The notes: a model not told the origin generated them from the sequence alone. 37,634 bases of DNA from Salinivirgaceae bacterium (GCA_030620515.1 JAUXEM010000011.1:1-37634), one strand, 5' to 3'. Positions 25,200 through 36,246 are shown, counted from the stretch's first letter. Made by a program: numbers and translations.

Positions 25200-27134
25200 A
25201 TGATTTCTTTGAATGGAATTACGGTTGAGTTCTCAGGAGCTCCTCTTTTCGATGATATAAGCTTTTTAATAAATCCAAGGGATCGCATTGGCTTAGCTGG
25301 CAAAAATGGAGCTGGAAAAACTACACTGCTAAAAGTAATGTGTGGCTTGCAAGTGTATGAAAAAGGACAAGTATCTATCCCTAAAGATACTACTATTGGG
25401 TATTTACCGCAGCAAATGACAGTTTCGGATACAAAAACAGTATATAAAGAAACGCTGAGTGCATTTACAGAGATACTGGCTTTGGAAAAGCAGATGACCA
25501 AACTGAATGAGGATATTGCTAATCGGGTGGATTACGATTCGCAAGATTATATGGAGCTAATAAATCAAGTGGCAGAGAAGAGCGATAGGCACGCAATTTT
25601 AGGAGGAGGAAGCGTTGAAGCTGATATTGAAAGTACACTTTTAGGTCTGGGTTTTTTACGTGCAGATTTTAAACGCCCAACAGGCGAGTTTAGTGGTGGT
25701 TGGCGAATGCGTATTGAATTGGCGAAAGTACTGCTTCAAAAACCAGATGTTTTATTACTAGATGAACCTACCAACCACCTTGATATTGAATCGGTACAGT
25801 GGTTCGAAGATATGTTAAAAGTGTATGAAGGTGCAGTTGTGGTTGTTTCGCACGATAAAGCTTTTTTAGATAATTTGACTACGCGAACCGTTGAAATATC
25901 AATGGGGAAAATATATGATTATAAAGTAGCCTATTCTAAATATGTGGAGCTACGAAAGGAAACACTAGAGCAGCAAAAAGCAACCTACGAGAATCAACGA
26001 AAAAAGATTGAGGAAATAGAGCAGTTTGTTGAACGTTTTCGATATCAGGCAACAAAAGCAGTTCAGGTGCAAAGTCGTATAAAAATGTTGGAGCGAATGC
26101 AAAGAGTCGAGATTGATGAAATGGATAAATCATCCATTCATTTTCGTTTTCCGCAGGCACCACATTCAGGTCAAATTGTGGTTGAAACAAAAGAACTTTC
26201 CAAGGCTTTTGGCGACCATTTAGTTCTTGATAAACTAGATTTCATTTTAGAAAAAGGCGAGAAAATAGCATTTGTAGGAAAGAATGGTGAAGGTAAAACT
26301 ACTTTCTCGAAAGTAATTATTGGGCAGCACGATTATAAGGGGAATTTAAAAGTAGGGCCCAATATAAAAATTGGTTACTATGCGCAGAACCAAAGCGAAA
26401 TGCTTAATGATAAGGATACTGTTTTTAAAACCATAGACGATGTAGCAACGGGTGCTATGCGGACAAAAGTTCGCGATATATTAGCTTCGTTCTTATTTAG
26501 AGGCGAGGATATTGAGAAAAAAGTAAGTGTTTTATCAGGAGGTGAACGTGCGCGTTTGTCTTTAGCAAAGTTGCTGTTAGAACCTGTTAATTTATTGGTG
26601 CTAGATGAGCCTACCAATCACTTAGATATGCGCTCTAAAGATATTTTAAAGCAAGCTATAATAAACTACGATGGAACGGTAATATTAGTATCGCACGACC
26701 GTGATTTCTTAGACGGCATTGTTGGTACGGTTTACGATTTTAGAGATAAAAAAATGCGTCAGCATTTGGGTGGTATTACTGAGTTTTTACAAAAGAAGAA
26801 ACTAGAAAATTTAAACCAGCTTAACGAATTAAAGCGACAGAAGGCTAATTCTAAACCCACAGTTCAAAGCAATAGCAAACTAAAATATGAGGAGCGAAAA
26901 GAGCTGGATAAGAAAATTCGTAAAGCGCAACGAATGGTGGATGAAAGCGAAGAGCGAATAATGCAATTGGAAACTAGTGTAGAACAAATGGATGCATTGT
27001 TGGCCAAGCCTGAGAATATTGATGATACCATATTTGAAAAATATGAAAAGCTAAAAAAGAACTTAGAAAAAGAAATGCATAATTGGGAGATATTAAGTCA
27101 CGATCTTGATGAGGTTAAGGCTAGAAAGGAATAG
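25200..27134 (+). CDS. ABC-F family ATP-binding protein (Uup/YheS-like)
   Basis: Two ABC cassettes: Walker A GKNGAGKTTLLKV and GKNGEGKTTFSKV, signatures FSGGWRMRIELAKVLL and LSGGERARLSLAKLLL, LLLDEPTNHLD and LVLDEPTNHLD; linker and coiled-coil C-terminus. Confidence 0.96.
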   Translation: MISLNGITVEFSGAPLFDDISFLINPRDRIGLAGKNGAGKTTLLKVMCGLQVYEKGQVSIPKDTTIGYLPQQMTVSDTKTVYKETLSAFTEILALEKQMTKLNEDIANRVDYDSQDYMELINQVAEKSDRHAILGGGSVEADIESTLLGLGFLRADFKRPTGEFSGGWRMRIELAKVLLQKPDVLLLDEPTNHLDIESVQWFEDMLKVYEGAVVVVSHDKAFLDNLTTRTVEISMGKIYDYKVAYSKYVELRKETLEQQKATYENQRKKIEEIEQFVERFRYQATKAVQVQSRIKMLERMQRVEIDEMDKSSIHFRFPQAPHSGQIVVETKELSKAFGDHLVLDKLDFILEKGEKIAFVGKNGEGKTTFSKVIIGQHDYKGNLKVGPNIKIGYYAQNQSEMLNDKDTVFKTIDDVATGAMRTKVRDILASFLFRGEDIEKKVSVLSGGERARLSLAKLLLEPVNLLVLDEPTNHLDMRSKDILKQAIINYDGTVILVSHDRDFLDGIVGTVYDFRDKKMRQHLGGITEFLQKKKLENLNQLNELKRQKANSKPTVQSNSKLKYEERKELDKKIRKAQRMVDESEERIMQLETSVEQMDALLAKPENIDDTIFEKYEKLKKNLEKEMHNWEILSHDLDEVKARKE

Positions 27135-27179
27135 CTGTAAAGCTGTTGGGTGGGTAATTCAAGTAATATCAAACCACCC

Positions 27180-27216
27180 TCAATCTATTTCAATCTTCTT
27201 CAATCTCTTTCAATCC
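27180..27216. repeat. 10-nt periodic degenerate array (TCAATCTNTT)
   Basis: TCAATCTATT TCAATCTTCT TCAATCTCTT TCAATCC, overlapping the stop codon of the next minus-strand gene. Confidence 0.75.
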
Positions 27217-28229
27217 AAACTTGTTTGTCTCAAAGGGTTTTTTTTACTGCCAAACCGCCTCCCTAAATAGAATTTAAAAGTATTGGCATTATATCCGGCA
27301 TCGGCATCCGATACGCCTTGCACATTATATGAATTGGCAGTAAACCTTAGCCCGGCAAGCCATTTGTAACTATTGTAACCTGCCGATATTTTCACTTGAT
27401 AACCAGTTGTTAAGTGAAGTTTACTTGTTGGGTTTAAATCTATTTCGTTAATTCCATATACACCAACAGTTTGTGCTCCTATGTGAGAAACCAAATATAG
27501 GTTTAAAAAGAATTTCTTTTTAATTACAAAAGTGTAAGTATAGCCAGCTGAAATACCTAACGACAATAGCCCTATAGACCTAATACTATCGGCTGTGGCA
27601 AAATTATCACGTACTTCGGCAGGCACAATGCTTTCATCGGTTTCTAAGCCATAGCTTGAAATAAAACCACCCAAAAGTGTTGACCCAGCACTTTTATTTT
27701 GTATTTGGTTAAAGTTGTAGGCTGCCTTATATGAAAAGTTATTATTTAATGCACGCAGTAAACTAAAGTTTAACGATACTACAGTTAAGCTATCCATATA
27801 ATGGTATTTTTCACCATCCCAATTTTTTATTATATCTGGGGTGTTTTTAAGATAAAGCCCTTGGTTTACAGAAAGGAGAAAATTGATTAGCCATTTTTCT
27901 GGAGTTAAAGTAACACCAAGGTTAAAGGAGGTGCTTTCACCATATTTATCGATGTTGTTATTAGGGAAAAAGTTTTTTGCAAACCCAATACCTATCCATT
28001 TATATTGACCCGATAATCCAAAGCTTAAATTGTGATTCGGTACATAAGTTAGTCGTTTTTTAGAGTTTTCATCTGATAAGCTAAAGTTCCCACTTTTCTG
28101 AATGCCATAGGTGTTAAGTGTTAAATAATGACTGTAATCTGTAAAGTAAATGGAGCTATCTGTATTTTGGCTAAACGTTGTAATGGTCAATATGACCATA
28201 TATATTAGTATAAAAAACTTCTTTTTCAT
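27210..28229 (-). CDS. DUF4421-family outer-membrane-like protein
   Basis: Signal peptide, beta-strand-rich pattern (LSFGLSGQYKWIGIGFAKNF, FNLGVTLTPEKWLINFLLS, AAYNFNQIQNKSAGSTLLGGFISSYGLETDESIVP). Confidence 0.75.
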   Translation of the reverse strand: MKKKFFILIYMVILTITTFSQNTDSSIYFTDYSHYLTLNTYGIQKSGNFSLSDENSKKRLTYVPNHNLSFGLSGQYKWIGIGFAKNFFPNNNIDKYGESTSFNLGVTLTPEKWLINFLLSVNQGLYLKNTPDIIKNWDGEKYHYMDSLTVVSLNFSLLRALNNNFSYKAAYNFNQIQNKSAGSTLLGGFISSYGLETDESIVPAEVRDNFATADSIRSIGLLSLGISAGYTYTFVIKKKFFLNLYLVSHIGAQTVGVYGINEIDLNPTSKLHLTTGYQVKISAGYNSYKWLAGLRFTANSYNVQGVSDADAGYNANTFKFYLGRRFGSKKNPLRQTSLD

Positions 28230-28290
28230 CGCTAACTAAATTACGTATTTTTTATTTATAATTATTGACGATGTTATAGGAATTATATTG

Positions 28291-28575
28291 TTATAATGAT
28301 TTTCTAATCTCAAAACTTGCGAAGCCGCACAATGGCTGTTCTGTTATTCTTATGTCAGTAACTTTTGCCCAGTCTGGACCTTTTTTGCACCAAGTTGCAA
28401 ATTGGGTTAATATATTTTCAGCTGCTTCAGCCTCAATATAGACATTGCCATTAGCTTGGTTTTGAACAAAACCGTTTATACCTAATTGCTTGGCTTTTTC
28501 TTGTGTATGGTAGCGGAATCCTACATTTTGTACTCTACCAGCTATGTTTATTTGTATTGATTTTTTGTTTTTCAT
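28291..28575 (-). CDS. acyP: Acylphosphatase
   Basis: GRVQNVGFRYHTQEKAKQLGINGFVQNQANGNVYIEAEA. Confidence 0.95.
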   Translation of the reverse strand: MKNKKSIQINIAGRVQNVGFRYHTQEKAKQLGINGFVQNQANGNVYIEAEAAENILTQFATWCKKGPDWAKVTDIRITEQPLCGFASFEIRKSL

Positions 28576-28586
28576 TTTTCAAAAAT

Positions 28587-28620
28587 AAAAAAGCCCCCAA
28601 TTTAATACATGAGAGCTTTT
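28587..28620 (-). terminator. Intrinsic terminator-like hairpin downstream of the M16 peptidase gene
   Basis: Minus strand AAAAGCTCTC...GGGGGCTTTTTT with a U tract (two G-U pairs). Confidence 0.55.
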
Positions 28621-28638
28621 GTTTTTTCTTTATAATTT

Positions 28639-31572
28639 TTAGTAATTAAAAACTTGTTCAAGAGTTAATTCATTAATGGTTCCTAAATCTTTAAGAACAT
28701 TAAAATCTATCATCTCTTTATTTCCAATTACTAAATAAACATATTCTTTATTGCTTATGTGCTGGTCAAAAAATGTTTTGAAACTGTTCATATCAGCGGT
28801 TTTCATGTATTCATAAACATCTTTTCTGTTATCGTAATCTAGACCTTTATCTTGTGTTCTAACATAATTCCAGAATATTCTATCTTTAATAATACGCTCG
28901 GTTTCAATGTTTTTCATTATCGATTCCTTTGATAATTCAAACTGCTTACTTGCTTCTGGCATATTTGTAAGCAAGTCTGTCATTGCGTCGCTAGCAATTT
29001 TTAGCTTATCGGGTTGTGTAGCAACATACGAATAGTTATAGTGCGACTTCTCAGGACTATCTGGAACAGTGTAAAATGAGAATACTGAATAGGCTAATGC
29101 TCGGGCTTCGCGTATTTCTTGAAAAACTACAGATGAAAGTCCGGCTCCATAAAATTCATTAAATAAACGACCATTTGGGTATAAATCGTTATTTAATTTC
29201 TCGTCTTTCGATAGTATAAGCATTTGAGTTTGCACCATGTCGTAGTCCACAAAATATACTATAGGCTTATCAATTGTCACTTCAGGATATTTTGTTGGGG
29301 CATTAATCTTTTCGACTTTCTCTGGTAATGCGTGCTTTTCTTTTAATAAAGCTAAAGCTTCATCGGCTGTATTTTGGCCATAATAAAATACCTGATGTTC
29401 TTTTTTAGTTATGCCTTTTATAATTTCAGTAAGCTCTTCAGGGCTTATTGCATTCATTTCTTTGGTTGAAAGCATGTCTCTATAGCCTGAATTCTCCCCA
29501 TGAATACCGTAGTTAAGTAAAGCACCAAATAAAATTTCACTTTTATCTAGTTTTTTGTTAGCACGCTTTTTAACAATCCCTTCCACATATTTAGTATACG
29601 ACTCCTGATCGGCTACAACATTTGCTAACATATGCTCAAGTAATTCAACAGCCTTGTCTACGTTTTCTTCTAAGCCATTAATATAAACATAGGAACGTTC
29701 GTTGTTTGTGTTTACACCTAAGGTTAAGCCGTATTTAAAGAATTCTTGTTGTAGTTCTGCCGGTGTAAATTTATCGGTACCTAAAAACGGCAAATAATCA
29801 ACAGCAAGGGCTAGTTTTTTGTCATGGTCTTTACCCATATCAACAATGTAAATTAGCTTGAATAATTTATTGGTTGGGTTTTTTATGTAACTGAATTTTA
29901 CACCTGGAGCAATTTCTTTCTCAGTTATGGTATTTGTATAATCTAAAAATACTGGGCTAATTCGTTCCGATTCCTGACTAGTTAACTGCTTAAAGAATTC
30001 CGATTGATTTTCGCGTTGTAAATCAATGGCAGTAATAGTTGGTTTGTCTACTTTAACAGTGTTTTTATCTTCACCTTGACGTTTGTAAACAACAACATAA
30101 TTATTGGCATATCTTTCTTTTGCAAAGAGCATTACTTGTTCGCGTGTTACTGTCTCCATTTTGTCGTAAAAGCTCAACATGTTTTCCCAAGGAACCTCAT
30201 TGGCAAAGCTCATGGCAAACTTATGAGCACTCCAAATGCTTTCTTGTGCTTTAACTTCGGCAAGCTTCATGTTGTTTATAGATGCTTCAATTAACCAATC
30301 TTCAAATTCGCCAGTTTTAATTTTTTCAATCTCACCTAGCAATAGGTCACGAACCTCTTCAAGAGTTTGTCCTTCGCGTGGTGTTCCGTTAAAAGAATGA
30401 AAGCCGTAATCTTTCATGAAATTTGGATTGCAGCCAGCTTGTAATACCTTTTGCTGTTGGTTAAGATTTAAGTCTATTAATCCGGCATTTGAGTTGGCTA
30501 ACATATAATCAATTAAAGAAACCATTAATTCGTCGTTTGTATTTACACCATCAAAGCGAAATGCCATCATCAGACTTTCTTCTTCTGGTCCAAAAATTTC
30601 GCCTTCTTTAATCTCAGTAATTGGGCTTTCTTTAGGATGAGTAACTGGTTCAACTGCCTTGCTGTCAAATTTTCCAAAGTATTTGTCAATTAATTTAATG
30701 GTTTTTTCTGGTTCAAAATCACCCGTTAAGCATATAGCCATATTATTAGGCACGTAATATGTCGACCAATATTTATTAATATTTACCATAGATGGGTTTT
30801 TCAAGTGCTCTGCTTTCCCGATAGTGGTTTGTTGTCCATAGGGGTGATTTGGGAACAATAAGTCGAGCATTTTAAAATACTGTTTTGTTCCATCTCGGTC
30901 TTGTCCCATATTAAACTCTTCGTAAACAGTTTCTAGTTCAGTATGAAAAACTCTTAAAACTAAATCGTAAAAACGTTCCGATTCTAATTGTAACCACTTT
31001 TCTAGTTCGTTAGATGGTATGTTATTCATATACACCGTGCGTTCATTTGTAGTATATGCATTAGTGTATTTTCCACCAAGTGCACCTATTGTTAAATCGT
31101 ATTCGTTTGGTGCTACATATTGTGCCGCTTTTTGCGATACTTGGTCAATTTTCTTATAAATCTCTTTTTTCTTTTCAGGGTCTGCTTCCGCTTTGTGTTG
31201 TTCAAATAAATCGGAAAGTTCTTGAATTAGCACTTTCTCTTCTTCCCAATTAACAGTACCTAATTTAGATGTTCCTTTAAACATCATGTGTTCTAAATAG
31301 TGTGCTAATCCCGTATTGTCTTTAGGGTCGTAGGTTGAGCCAGCTTTTACAGGAATAAAAGATTGAATACGTGGCTCGTCTTTGTTTACGCATAGGTAGG
31401 CTTTAAGTCCATTGTCTAGTGTGTAAATCTTAAGATTGTAAGGGTCGTTTGTAACTGTTTCATACTTGTAGCCATTGGCGTCGGTGTGCTTTACGGTTTC
31501 GTAGTTACTGGTTGTGCATCCTGTAATAAAAGCAATAATTGCAATAAGGATAATCCAGGTTAATCTTTTCAT
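28639..31572 (-). CDS. M16-family (insulinase/pitrilysin-like) zinc metallopeptidase, lipoprotein
   Basis: Lipobox FITGCTTS; HxxEH in NTGLAHYLEHMMFKGT with downstream glutamates; two M16-like halves. Confidence 0.94.
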   Translation of the reverse strand: MKRLTWIILIAIIAFITGCTTSNYETVKHTDANGYKYETVTNDPYNLKIYTLDNGLKAYLCVNKDEPRIQSFIPVKAGSTYDPKDNTGLAHYLEHMMFKGTSKLGTVNWEEEKVLIQELSDLFEQHKAEADPEKKKEIYKKIDQVSQKAAQYVAPNEYDLTIGALGGKYTNAYTTNERTVYMNNIPSNELEKWLQLESERFYDLVLRVFHTELETVYEEFNMGQDRDGTKQYFKMLDLLFPNHPYGQQTTIGKAEHLKNPSMVNINKYWSTYYVPNNMAICLTGDFEPEKTIKLIDKYFGKFDSKAVEPVTHPKESPITEIKEGEIFGPEEESLMMAFRFDGVNTNDELMVSLIDYMLANSNAGLIDLNLNQQQKVLQAGCNPNFMKDYGFHSFNGTPREGQTLEEVRDLLLGEIEKIKTGEFEDWLIEASINNMKLAEVKAQESIWSAHKFAMSFANEVPWENMLSFYDKMETVTREQVMLFAKERYANNYVVVYKRQGEDKNTVKVDKPTITAIDLQRENQSEFFKQLTSQESERISPVFLDYTNTITEKEIAPGVKFSYIKNPTNKLFKLIYIVDMGKDHDKKLALAVDYLPFLGTDKFTPAELQQEFFKYGLTLGVNTNNERSYVYINGLEENVDKAVELLEHMLANVVADQESYTKYVEGIVKKRANKKLDKSEILFGALLNYGIHGENSGYRDMLSTKEMNAISPEELTEIIKGITKKEHQVFYYGQNTADEALALLKEKHALPEKVEKINAPTKYPEVTIDKPIVYFVDYDMVQTQMLILSKDEKLNNDLYPNGRLFNEFYGAGLSSVVFQEIREARALAYSVFSFYTVPDSPEKSHYNYSYVATQPDKLKIASDAMTDLLTNMPEASKQFELSKESIMKNIETERIIKDRIFWNYVRTQDKGLDYDNRKDVYEYMKTADMNSFKTFFDQHISNKEYVYLVIGNKEMIDFNVLKDLGTINELTLEQVFNY

Positions 31573-31696
31573 AATAAATAGGTATTTAGTTGATAATATT
31601 TTAATAACGGTTAAATAGCTAATCTAGTATGTTTTGTTAAATAAACATTATTAAACTCCAAAAATTTAAACAGCTTCTTATATAGCCAGCAAAAAA

Positions 31697-31726
31697 AAAG
31701 CCACCCTAATTTCTTAGGATGGCTTT
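31697..31726 (-). terminator. Intrinsic terminator of pnp
   Basis: Minus strand AAAGCCATCCTAA-GAAA-TTAGGGTGGCTTT followed by a T run (one G-U pair). Confidence 0.85.
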
Positions 31727-31748
31727 CGTATGTGAAAAAGTAGTTTTC

Positions 31749-33926
31749 TTAATTCTTTCTTTCAGGTCTTGGTAGTAATGCTTTACGAGAAAGCTTTAAT
31801 TTACCAGACTTATCAACGTCAATTAATTTAACTTCAACTTCGTCTCCTTCTTTAAGTACTTCGTCTACCTTATCTAAACGACGCCACTCAATTTCTGATA
31901 TGTGAAGTAAACCTTCTTTGCCAGGAAGTATTTCAACAAAAGCACCAAAAGCAACAATAGCTTTCACTTTTCCTTTGTAAACTTCACCAACTTCAGGAAC
32001 AGCAACTACACCTTTAATGCGCGCTAATGCAGCTTCAATATTATCTCTATTGCTAGCCACAACTTCAACTCTTCCTTGGTTATCAACCTCTTCAATTATG
32101 ATAGTTGTTTCAGTAGAAGCTTGTATCTCCTGAATAATTTTTCCACCAGGACCAATTAATGCACCAATACAATCTTTAGGAATAGTTAATTTAACAACTC
32201 TTGGAGCGTAAGGCTTAAGCTCGGCTCTAGGAGCATCAAGTGTTTTGTTAATCTCATCTAAAATATGAAGACGACCTTCTTTAGCTTGCTCTAAAGCTTG
32301 AGCCAAAACTTCGTAAGGTAATCCGTCAACTTTAATGTCCATTTGTGTAGCAGTAATACCGTCTTTAGTACCTGTTACTTTAAAGTCCATGTCACCTAAG
32401 TGGTCTTCATCGCCTAAAATATCGCTAAGTACAGCAAATTTATCGCCTTTGGTAATTAAGCCCATTGCAATACCAGTTACCGGTTTCTTAATTTGAATAC
32501 CAGCATCCATTAAAGCAAGTGTTCCTGCACAAACTGTTGCCATAGATGAAGATCCGTTTGATTCTAAAATATCAGAAACAATACGAATTGTATATGGATT
32601 ATCGTCGCCAGTAGGTAGCATGTTCTTAAGTGCACGGTGAGCTAAGTTTCCATGTCCAACTTCACGACGACCTGTTCCGCGATTCATTCTTGCATCACCA
32701 GTCGAGAATGGAGGGAAGTTATAATGTAATAAGAAATTGTCTTTTCCTTGACGTAATACTTCGTCAATAATTTTATTGTCAAGCTTAGTTCCTAAAGTTA
32801 CTGTAGTTAACGATTGTGTTTCACCACGAGTAAAAATTGCTGAACCGTGTGCCGATGGTAAATAATCAACCTCGCTCCAAATAGGGCGAATCTCGTCAGT
32901 TTTTCTACCATCAAGGCGAACTCTTTGGTTTAATACTAAATTACGAATTGCTTCTTTTTCAACATCGTGGTAATATTTACCTACTAATGTTTTGTTTACT
33001 TCAGCTAATTCTTCTTCAGAGTATTGCGCTAAAAATTCTTCTTTAACAGCTGCAAAGTCGTTAATTCTTTCGTGTTTATTTGCATTGCATTTAGCAGCAA
33101 CAGCATAAACTTTATCATAAGTTTCTTTCCAGATTTTTTCTTTTAGCTCTTCGTCTTTAGCTTCGTGGCAGTATTCGCGTTTTTCAGTAGCGCCTACTTC
33201 ATTAGCCATGTCAATTTGAGCCTGGCATTGAACCTTAATAGCTTCGTGTGCAATTTTAATGGCTTCTAATATTTCGGCTTCCGAAACTTCTAACATTTCG
33301 CCTTCAACCATTAATATATTATCTATGGTTGCTCCAACCATAATCTCAAGGTCTGCTACTACAAGCTCTTCCCTTGTTGGGTTAACAATAAATTTGCCAT
33401 CTACACGTCCAACTCTACATTCTGAAATAGGTCCGTTAAATGGAATATTTGATACTGAAAGTGCTGCAGATGCTGCTAATCCAGCCATTGCGTCAGGCAT
33501 AGTGCTTTTGTCACCTGAAATTAGGCTAATATTTACAAATGTATCTGCGTGATAATCATCGGGGAATAGAGGTCTTAATGCACGGTCAATTAAACGAGAT
33601 ACTAAAATCTCTGAATCATTCGGTCTTCCTTCACGACGTAAAAATCCTCCAGGGAATCTGCCTGCCGCCGCGTAGCTTTCTTTGTAATCAACTGATAGTG
33701 GCATAAAATCCACATCAGCTTTAGCCGCTTTTGCTGATACTACTGTTGCCAATAGCATTGTGTTACCACATTTAACAACTACTGAACCGTCGGCTTGTTT
33801 TGCAAGCTTTCCGGTCTCAATACTAATAATTCGGCCGTCGCCTAAATCGATTTCTTTGGTTACAATTTTCATCATTTCTTGTTTCTTTGCGACTTGCCGG
33901 TTTCTTTCTTTTCTTCTATCTGACAA
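31749..33926 (-). CDS. pnp: Polyribonucleotide nucleotidyltransferase
   Basis: Two RNase PH-like cores ([41 protein letters not shown]), KH domain ([16 protein letters not shown]), S1 domain ([30 protein letters not shown]). Start may be ATG at 33872. Confidence 0.97.
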   Translation of the reverse strand: MSDRRKERNRQVAKKQEMMKIVTKEIDLGDGRIISIETGKLAKQADGSVVVKCGNTMLLATVVSAKAAKADVDFMPLSVDYKESYAAAGRFPGGFLRREGRPNDSEILVSRLIDRALRPLFPDDYHADTFVNISLISGDKSTMPDAMAGLAASAALSVSNIPFNGPISECRVGRVDGKFIVNPTREELVVADLEIMVGATIDNILMVEGEMLEVSEAEILEAIKIAHEAIKVQCQAQIDMANEVGATEKREYCHEAKDEELKEKIWKETYDKVYAVAAKCNANKHERINDFAAVKEEFLAQYSEEELAEVNKTLVGKYYHDVEKEAIRNLVLNQRVRLDGRKTDEIRPIWSEVDYLPSAHGSAIFTRGETQSLTTVTLGTKLDNKIIDEVLRQGKDNFLLHYNFPPFSTGDARMNRGTGRREVGHGNLAHRALKNMLPTGDDNPYTIRIVSDILESNGSSSMATVCAGTLALMDAGIQIKKPVTGIAMGLITKGDKFAVLSDILGDEDHLGDMDFKVTGTKDGITATQMDIKVDGLPYEVLAQALEQAKEGRLHILDEINKTLDAPRAELKPYAPRVVKLTIPKDCIGALIGPGGKIIQEIQASTETTIIIEEVDNQGRVEVVASNRDNIEAALARIKGVVAVPEVGEVYKGKVKAIVAFGAFVEILPGKEGLLHISEIEWRRLDKVDEVLKEGDEVEVKLIDVDKSGKLKLSRKALLPRPERKN

Positions 33927-33954
33927 GCCATTTATTTATATATTATTTCAGTCG

Positions 33955-33962
33955 CAAACTTA
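33955..33962 (-). promoter_or_regulatory. Candidate pnp -7 element
   Basis: Minus strand TAAGTTTG fits TAnnTTTG; 28 bp upstream of the listed ORF start. Confidence 0.4.
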
Positions 33963-34148
33963 CGTGATTTTTGCAAACTTCACAAGCCCTTCTGTTTTTG
34001 AAAAAGGGATACCTAAAAGTAAGAGCAATTATAGCTGTATTGTTATGCTGTTGTAATTGCATGTAAATAAATATTATTAAGTTCAATGATTAGAGAATCA
34101 AAAAAGTTCCTAAATTTGGGTAGATTCAATAATTTAAATTATGATAAC

Positions 34149-35516
34149 ATGAAAACTGCTTTAGTTATACTCTTATTACTTGTAAGTAATATTGTAATTT
34201 TTGCTCAAACTAATTTCGAGCTTTATTCTATTGAGGATACTTATCCAATATGTGTATCAAGTAATAATAAGGTTTTTTATGGTTTAACCTGGAGTGAAAA
34301 TAAAGCTATTGTAAAGGCTTATGACTTGGTTACAGGTAAGGTAGTTAAGAAATTTATAAGTGTACTGCCTGAAAATCCTATTAAACTAATGTTGGCTCAT
34401 CCTAGTAAAAATTTGCTTTATTTAATAAGCACACGAAAAATTGATGATACGGAAAATAGGTACATTGATGCAGTGTATAGTTTGAATATTAAGAGTGATA
34501 AACTTAAACTTCTACGTAAAGTGTATTATAATTATAAGATACCCAATAAAATTGGATTTGTAGAAAATAATTTGGTTTTTACCACCCTTCAAGAGCCTAC
34601 TTATTTGTTTAATTTAAAAAAGAATGATTTTTCGCTTTTAAATCCAAATACCGATTACCAACTTTTAAGTATTGCACCAAAACAAAAAGGATTTTTAATG
34701 CTAAATATTAAGGAAATAAGCCAAAGAAAGGTGCCTATTTATTTTATGGATATGGGAAGAAAAATTTCGGACAGAATAGCTTATGTGAACCCTTATGCTA
34801 TAATTAAATCGGAGGTTCGGAGTATTCAATTACAAACTATTACATTGGAAGATAGTTCATACAGTTGGATTTTAAATGCAGTTAGATTCAACTGTTTTCC
34901 TCTTTATAATTTTCAAATTGCAATGCGTCCGTTTTGGCTAAAGCATTCCACTACACTAGATAAAGCATATGCTTTATCAGGAGTTTTATTTGCTAATGAT
35001 ACCTACATGATTACTCGTGTTGGTAAAAGTATTTCTGTTTATAATTACACAGAGCCAGGCAATTCAGCACCATCAAATATAACAGATGCAGATATAGCTA
35101 AAATAGAAGAGTATCTTAACCAAAGAAACACCTTAGATAGGGAAATTATTACATCGGAATTTTTGGAAAGTGTTTTTGATGGTTTATTCTATCAGGTTTA
35201 TTCAAAGAATAAATTAAAGCATATTGCCGTTCAACAGCATGGTAGTTATTTTGAATTGAAAGATTATAGCATGTTGATTTCATTGATAAAAGCTGATTTT
35301 AAACTTACGGACGATAAACAAGCTAAGCTATTTCAAGATGCGCTTAATGTCATTTTTCCGGTAGATGCTTATAATAAAAAGAATGTTGAAAACTATAAAG
35401 TAGAAAACGAATGGGTTTTTGTTAGAGGGGAGGCTTTTGGGAATAAAGTTGGAATAATTGCTAAGTTAAATGATTCTGGCGAAATATTGGAAATAGTATA
35501 CAAGTCGGCATTATAA
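34149..35516 (+). CDS. Secreted/periplasmic protein of unknown function
   Basis: Signal peptide beginning at the internal ATG (MKTALVILLLLVSNIVIFAQ); beta-propeller-like N-terminal pattern is only suggestive. Confidence 0.75.
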   Translation: MKTALVILLLLVSNIVIFAQTNFELYSIEDTYPICVSSNNKVFYGLTWSENKAIVKAYDLVTGKVVKKFISVLPENPIKLMLAHPSKNLLYLISTRKIDDTENRYIDAVYSLNIKSDKLKLLRKVYYNYKIPNKIGFVENNLVFTTLQEPTYLFNLKKNDFSLLNPNTDYQLLSIAPKQKGFLMLNIKEISQRKVPIYFMDMGRKISDRIAYVNPYAIIKSEVRSIQLQTITLEDSSYSWILNAVRFNCFPLYNFQIAMRPFWLKHSTTLDKAYALSGVLFANDTYMITRVGKSISVYNYTEPGNSAPSNITDADIAKIEEYLNQRNTLDREIITSEFLESVFDGLFYQVYSKNKLKHIAVQQHGSYFELKDYSMLISLIKADFKLTDDKQAKLFQDALNVIFPVDAYNKKNVENYKVENEWVFVRGEAFGNKVGIIAKLNDSGEILEIVYKSAL

Positions 35517-35569
35517 AAACCGAAATTAAACAATGCAAGTATTGAGAAGTACTTAGAGTTGGATATAAA

Positions 35570-35598
35570 AAAAAGGAGCAATTTATTTGCTCCTTTTT
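35570..35598. terminator. Bidirectional intrinsic terminator
   Basis: AAAAAGGAGCAA / TTGCTCCTTTTT, 12-bp stem with 5-nt loop between convergent genes. Confidence 0.85.
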
Positions 35599-35603
35599 CT
35601 TTA

Positions 35604-35873
35604 TTATTTTCTTAGACCTAAAGCCTTAACGATTTCACGATATCTTACAATATCTTTATTTTTTAGGTAGTCTAATAAACTACGTCTTTTACCAACTAAA
35701 GCTAATAGTGCTTTTTGAGTACTATAGTCTTTTTTGTTGCTTTTTAAGTGCTCAGTTAAGTGAGCAATTCTATAGCTAAATAAAGCTATCTGTCCTTCTG
35801 TTGACCCTGTGTCAGTTGCAGATTTTCCGAATTTTGCGAAAAATTCTACTTTCTTTTCTGATGTTAAGTACAT
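35604..35873 (-). CDS. rpsO: 30S ribosomal protein S15
   Basis: FGKSATDTGSTEGQIALFSYRIAHLTEHLKSNKKDYSTQKALLALVGKRRSLLDYLKNKD. Confidence 0.97.
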   Translation of the reverse strand: MYLTSEKKVEFFAKFGKSATDTGSTEGQIALFSYRIAHLTEHLKSNKKDYSTQKALLALVGKRRSLLDYLKNKDIVRYREIVKALGLRK

Positions 35874-35929
35874 AACCGTTTTGTTTTTTAATTTAACAAT
35901 ATAGGCATATCCTATAAAATTTTGAGGGG

Positions 35930-35937
35930 CAAAGGTA
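35930..35937 (-). promoter_or_regulatory. rpsO promoter
   Basis: Minus strand TTG (35957-35959), N19, TACCTTTG (35930-35937). Confidence 0.55.
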
Positions 35938-35979
35938 GATAATTCTTTTTAAGAGGCAAGCGGTTTTGGTGTTTTTATT

Positions 35980-36238
35980 AACCGCTGAGGTCGCAGAGGT
36001 GCGCTGAGGTTTTTTTATTTTGTTCTCTGCGTTTCTCCTTTTCTCTGCGGTTTATTTTATTTTTTATTTTTCTCTGTGTTGCTCTGCTTCTCTGCGGTTT
36101 AATTTTTTTATAACCGCTGAGGACGCTGGGGTACGCTGAGGGTTTTTTTTTTGTTTTTTTCTCTGCGTTACTCCTTTTCTCTGCGTTTTAGTTTATTTTT
36201 TATTTTTCTCTGCGTTGCTCTGCTTCTCTGCGGTTCAA
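35980..36238. repeat. CGCWGAG-type repeat block, left of the GxxExxY gene (two A-B-C units, about 132-bp period)
   Basis: A1 35980-36009, B1 36023-36054, C1 36068-36102; A2 36112-36142, B2 36158-36190, C2 36203-36238. A = AACCGCTGAGG...CGCTGAG; B/C = reverse-complement-type CTCTGCG...CTCTGCGGTT. Confidence 0.9.
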
Positions 36239-36246
36239 GTTTTTCT

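Noticed and set aside
25936-26617. Minus-strand ORFs inside the ABC-F gene
   Set aside because: Antisense to conserved ABC motifs.
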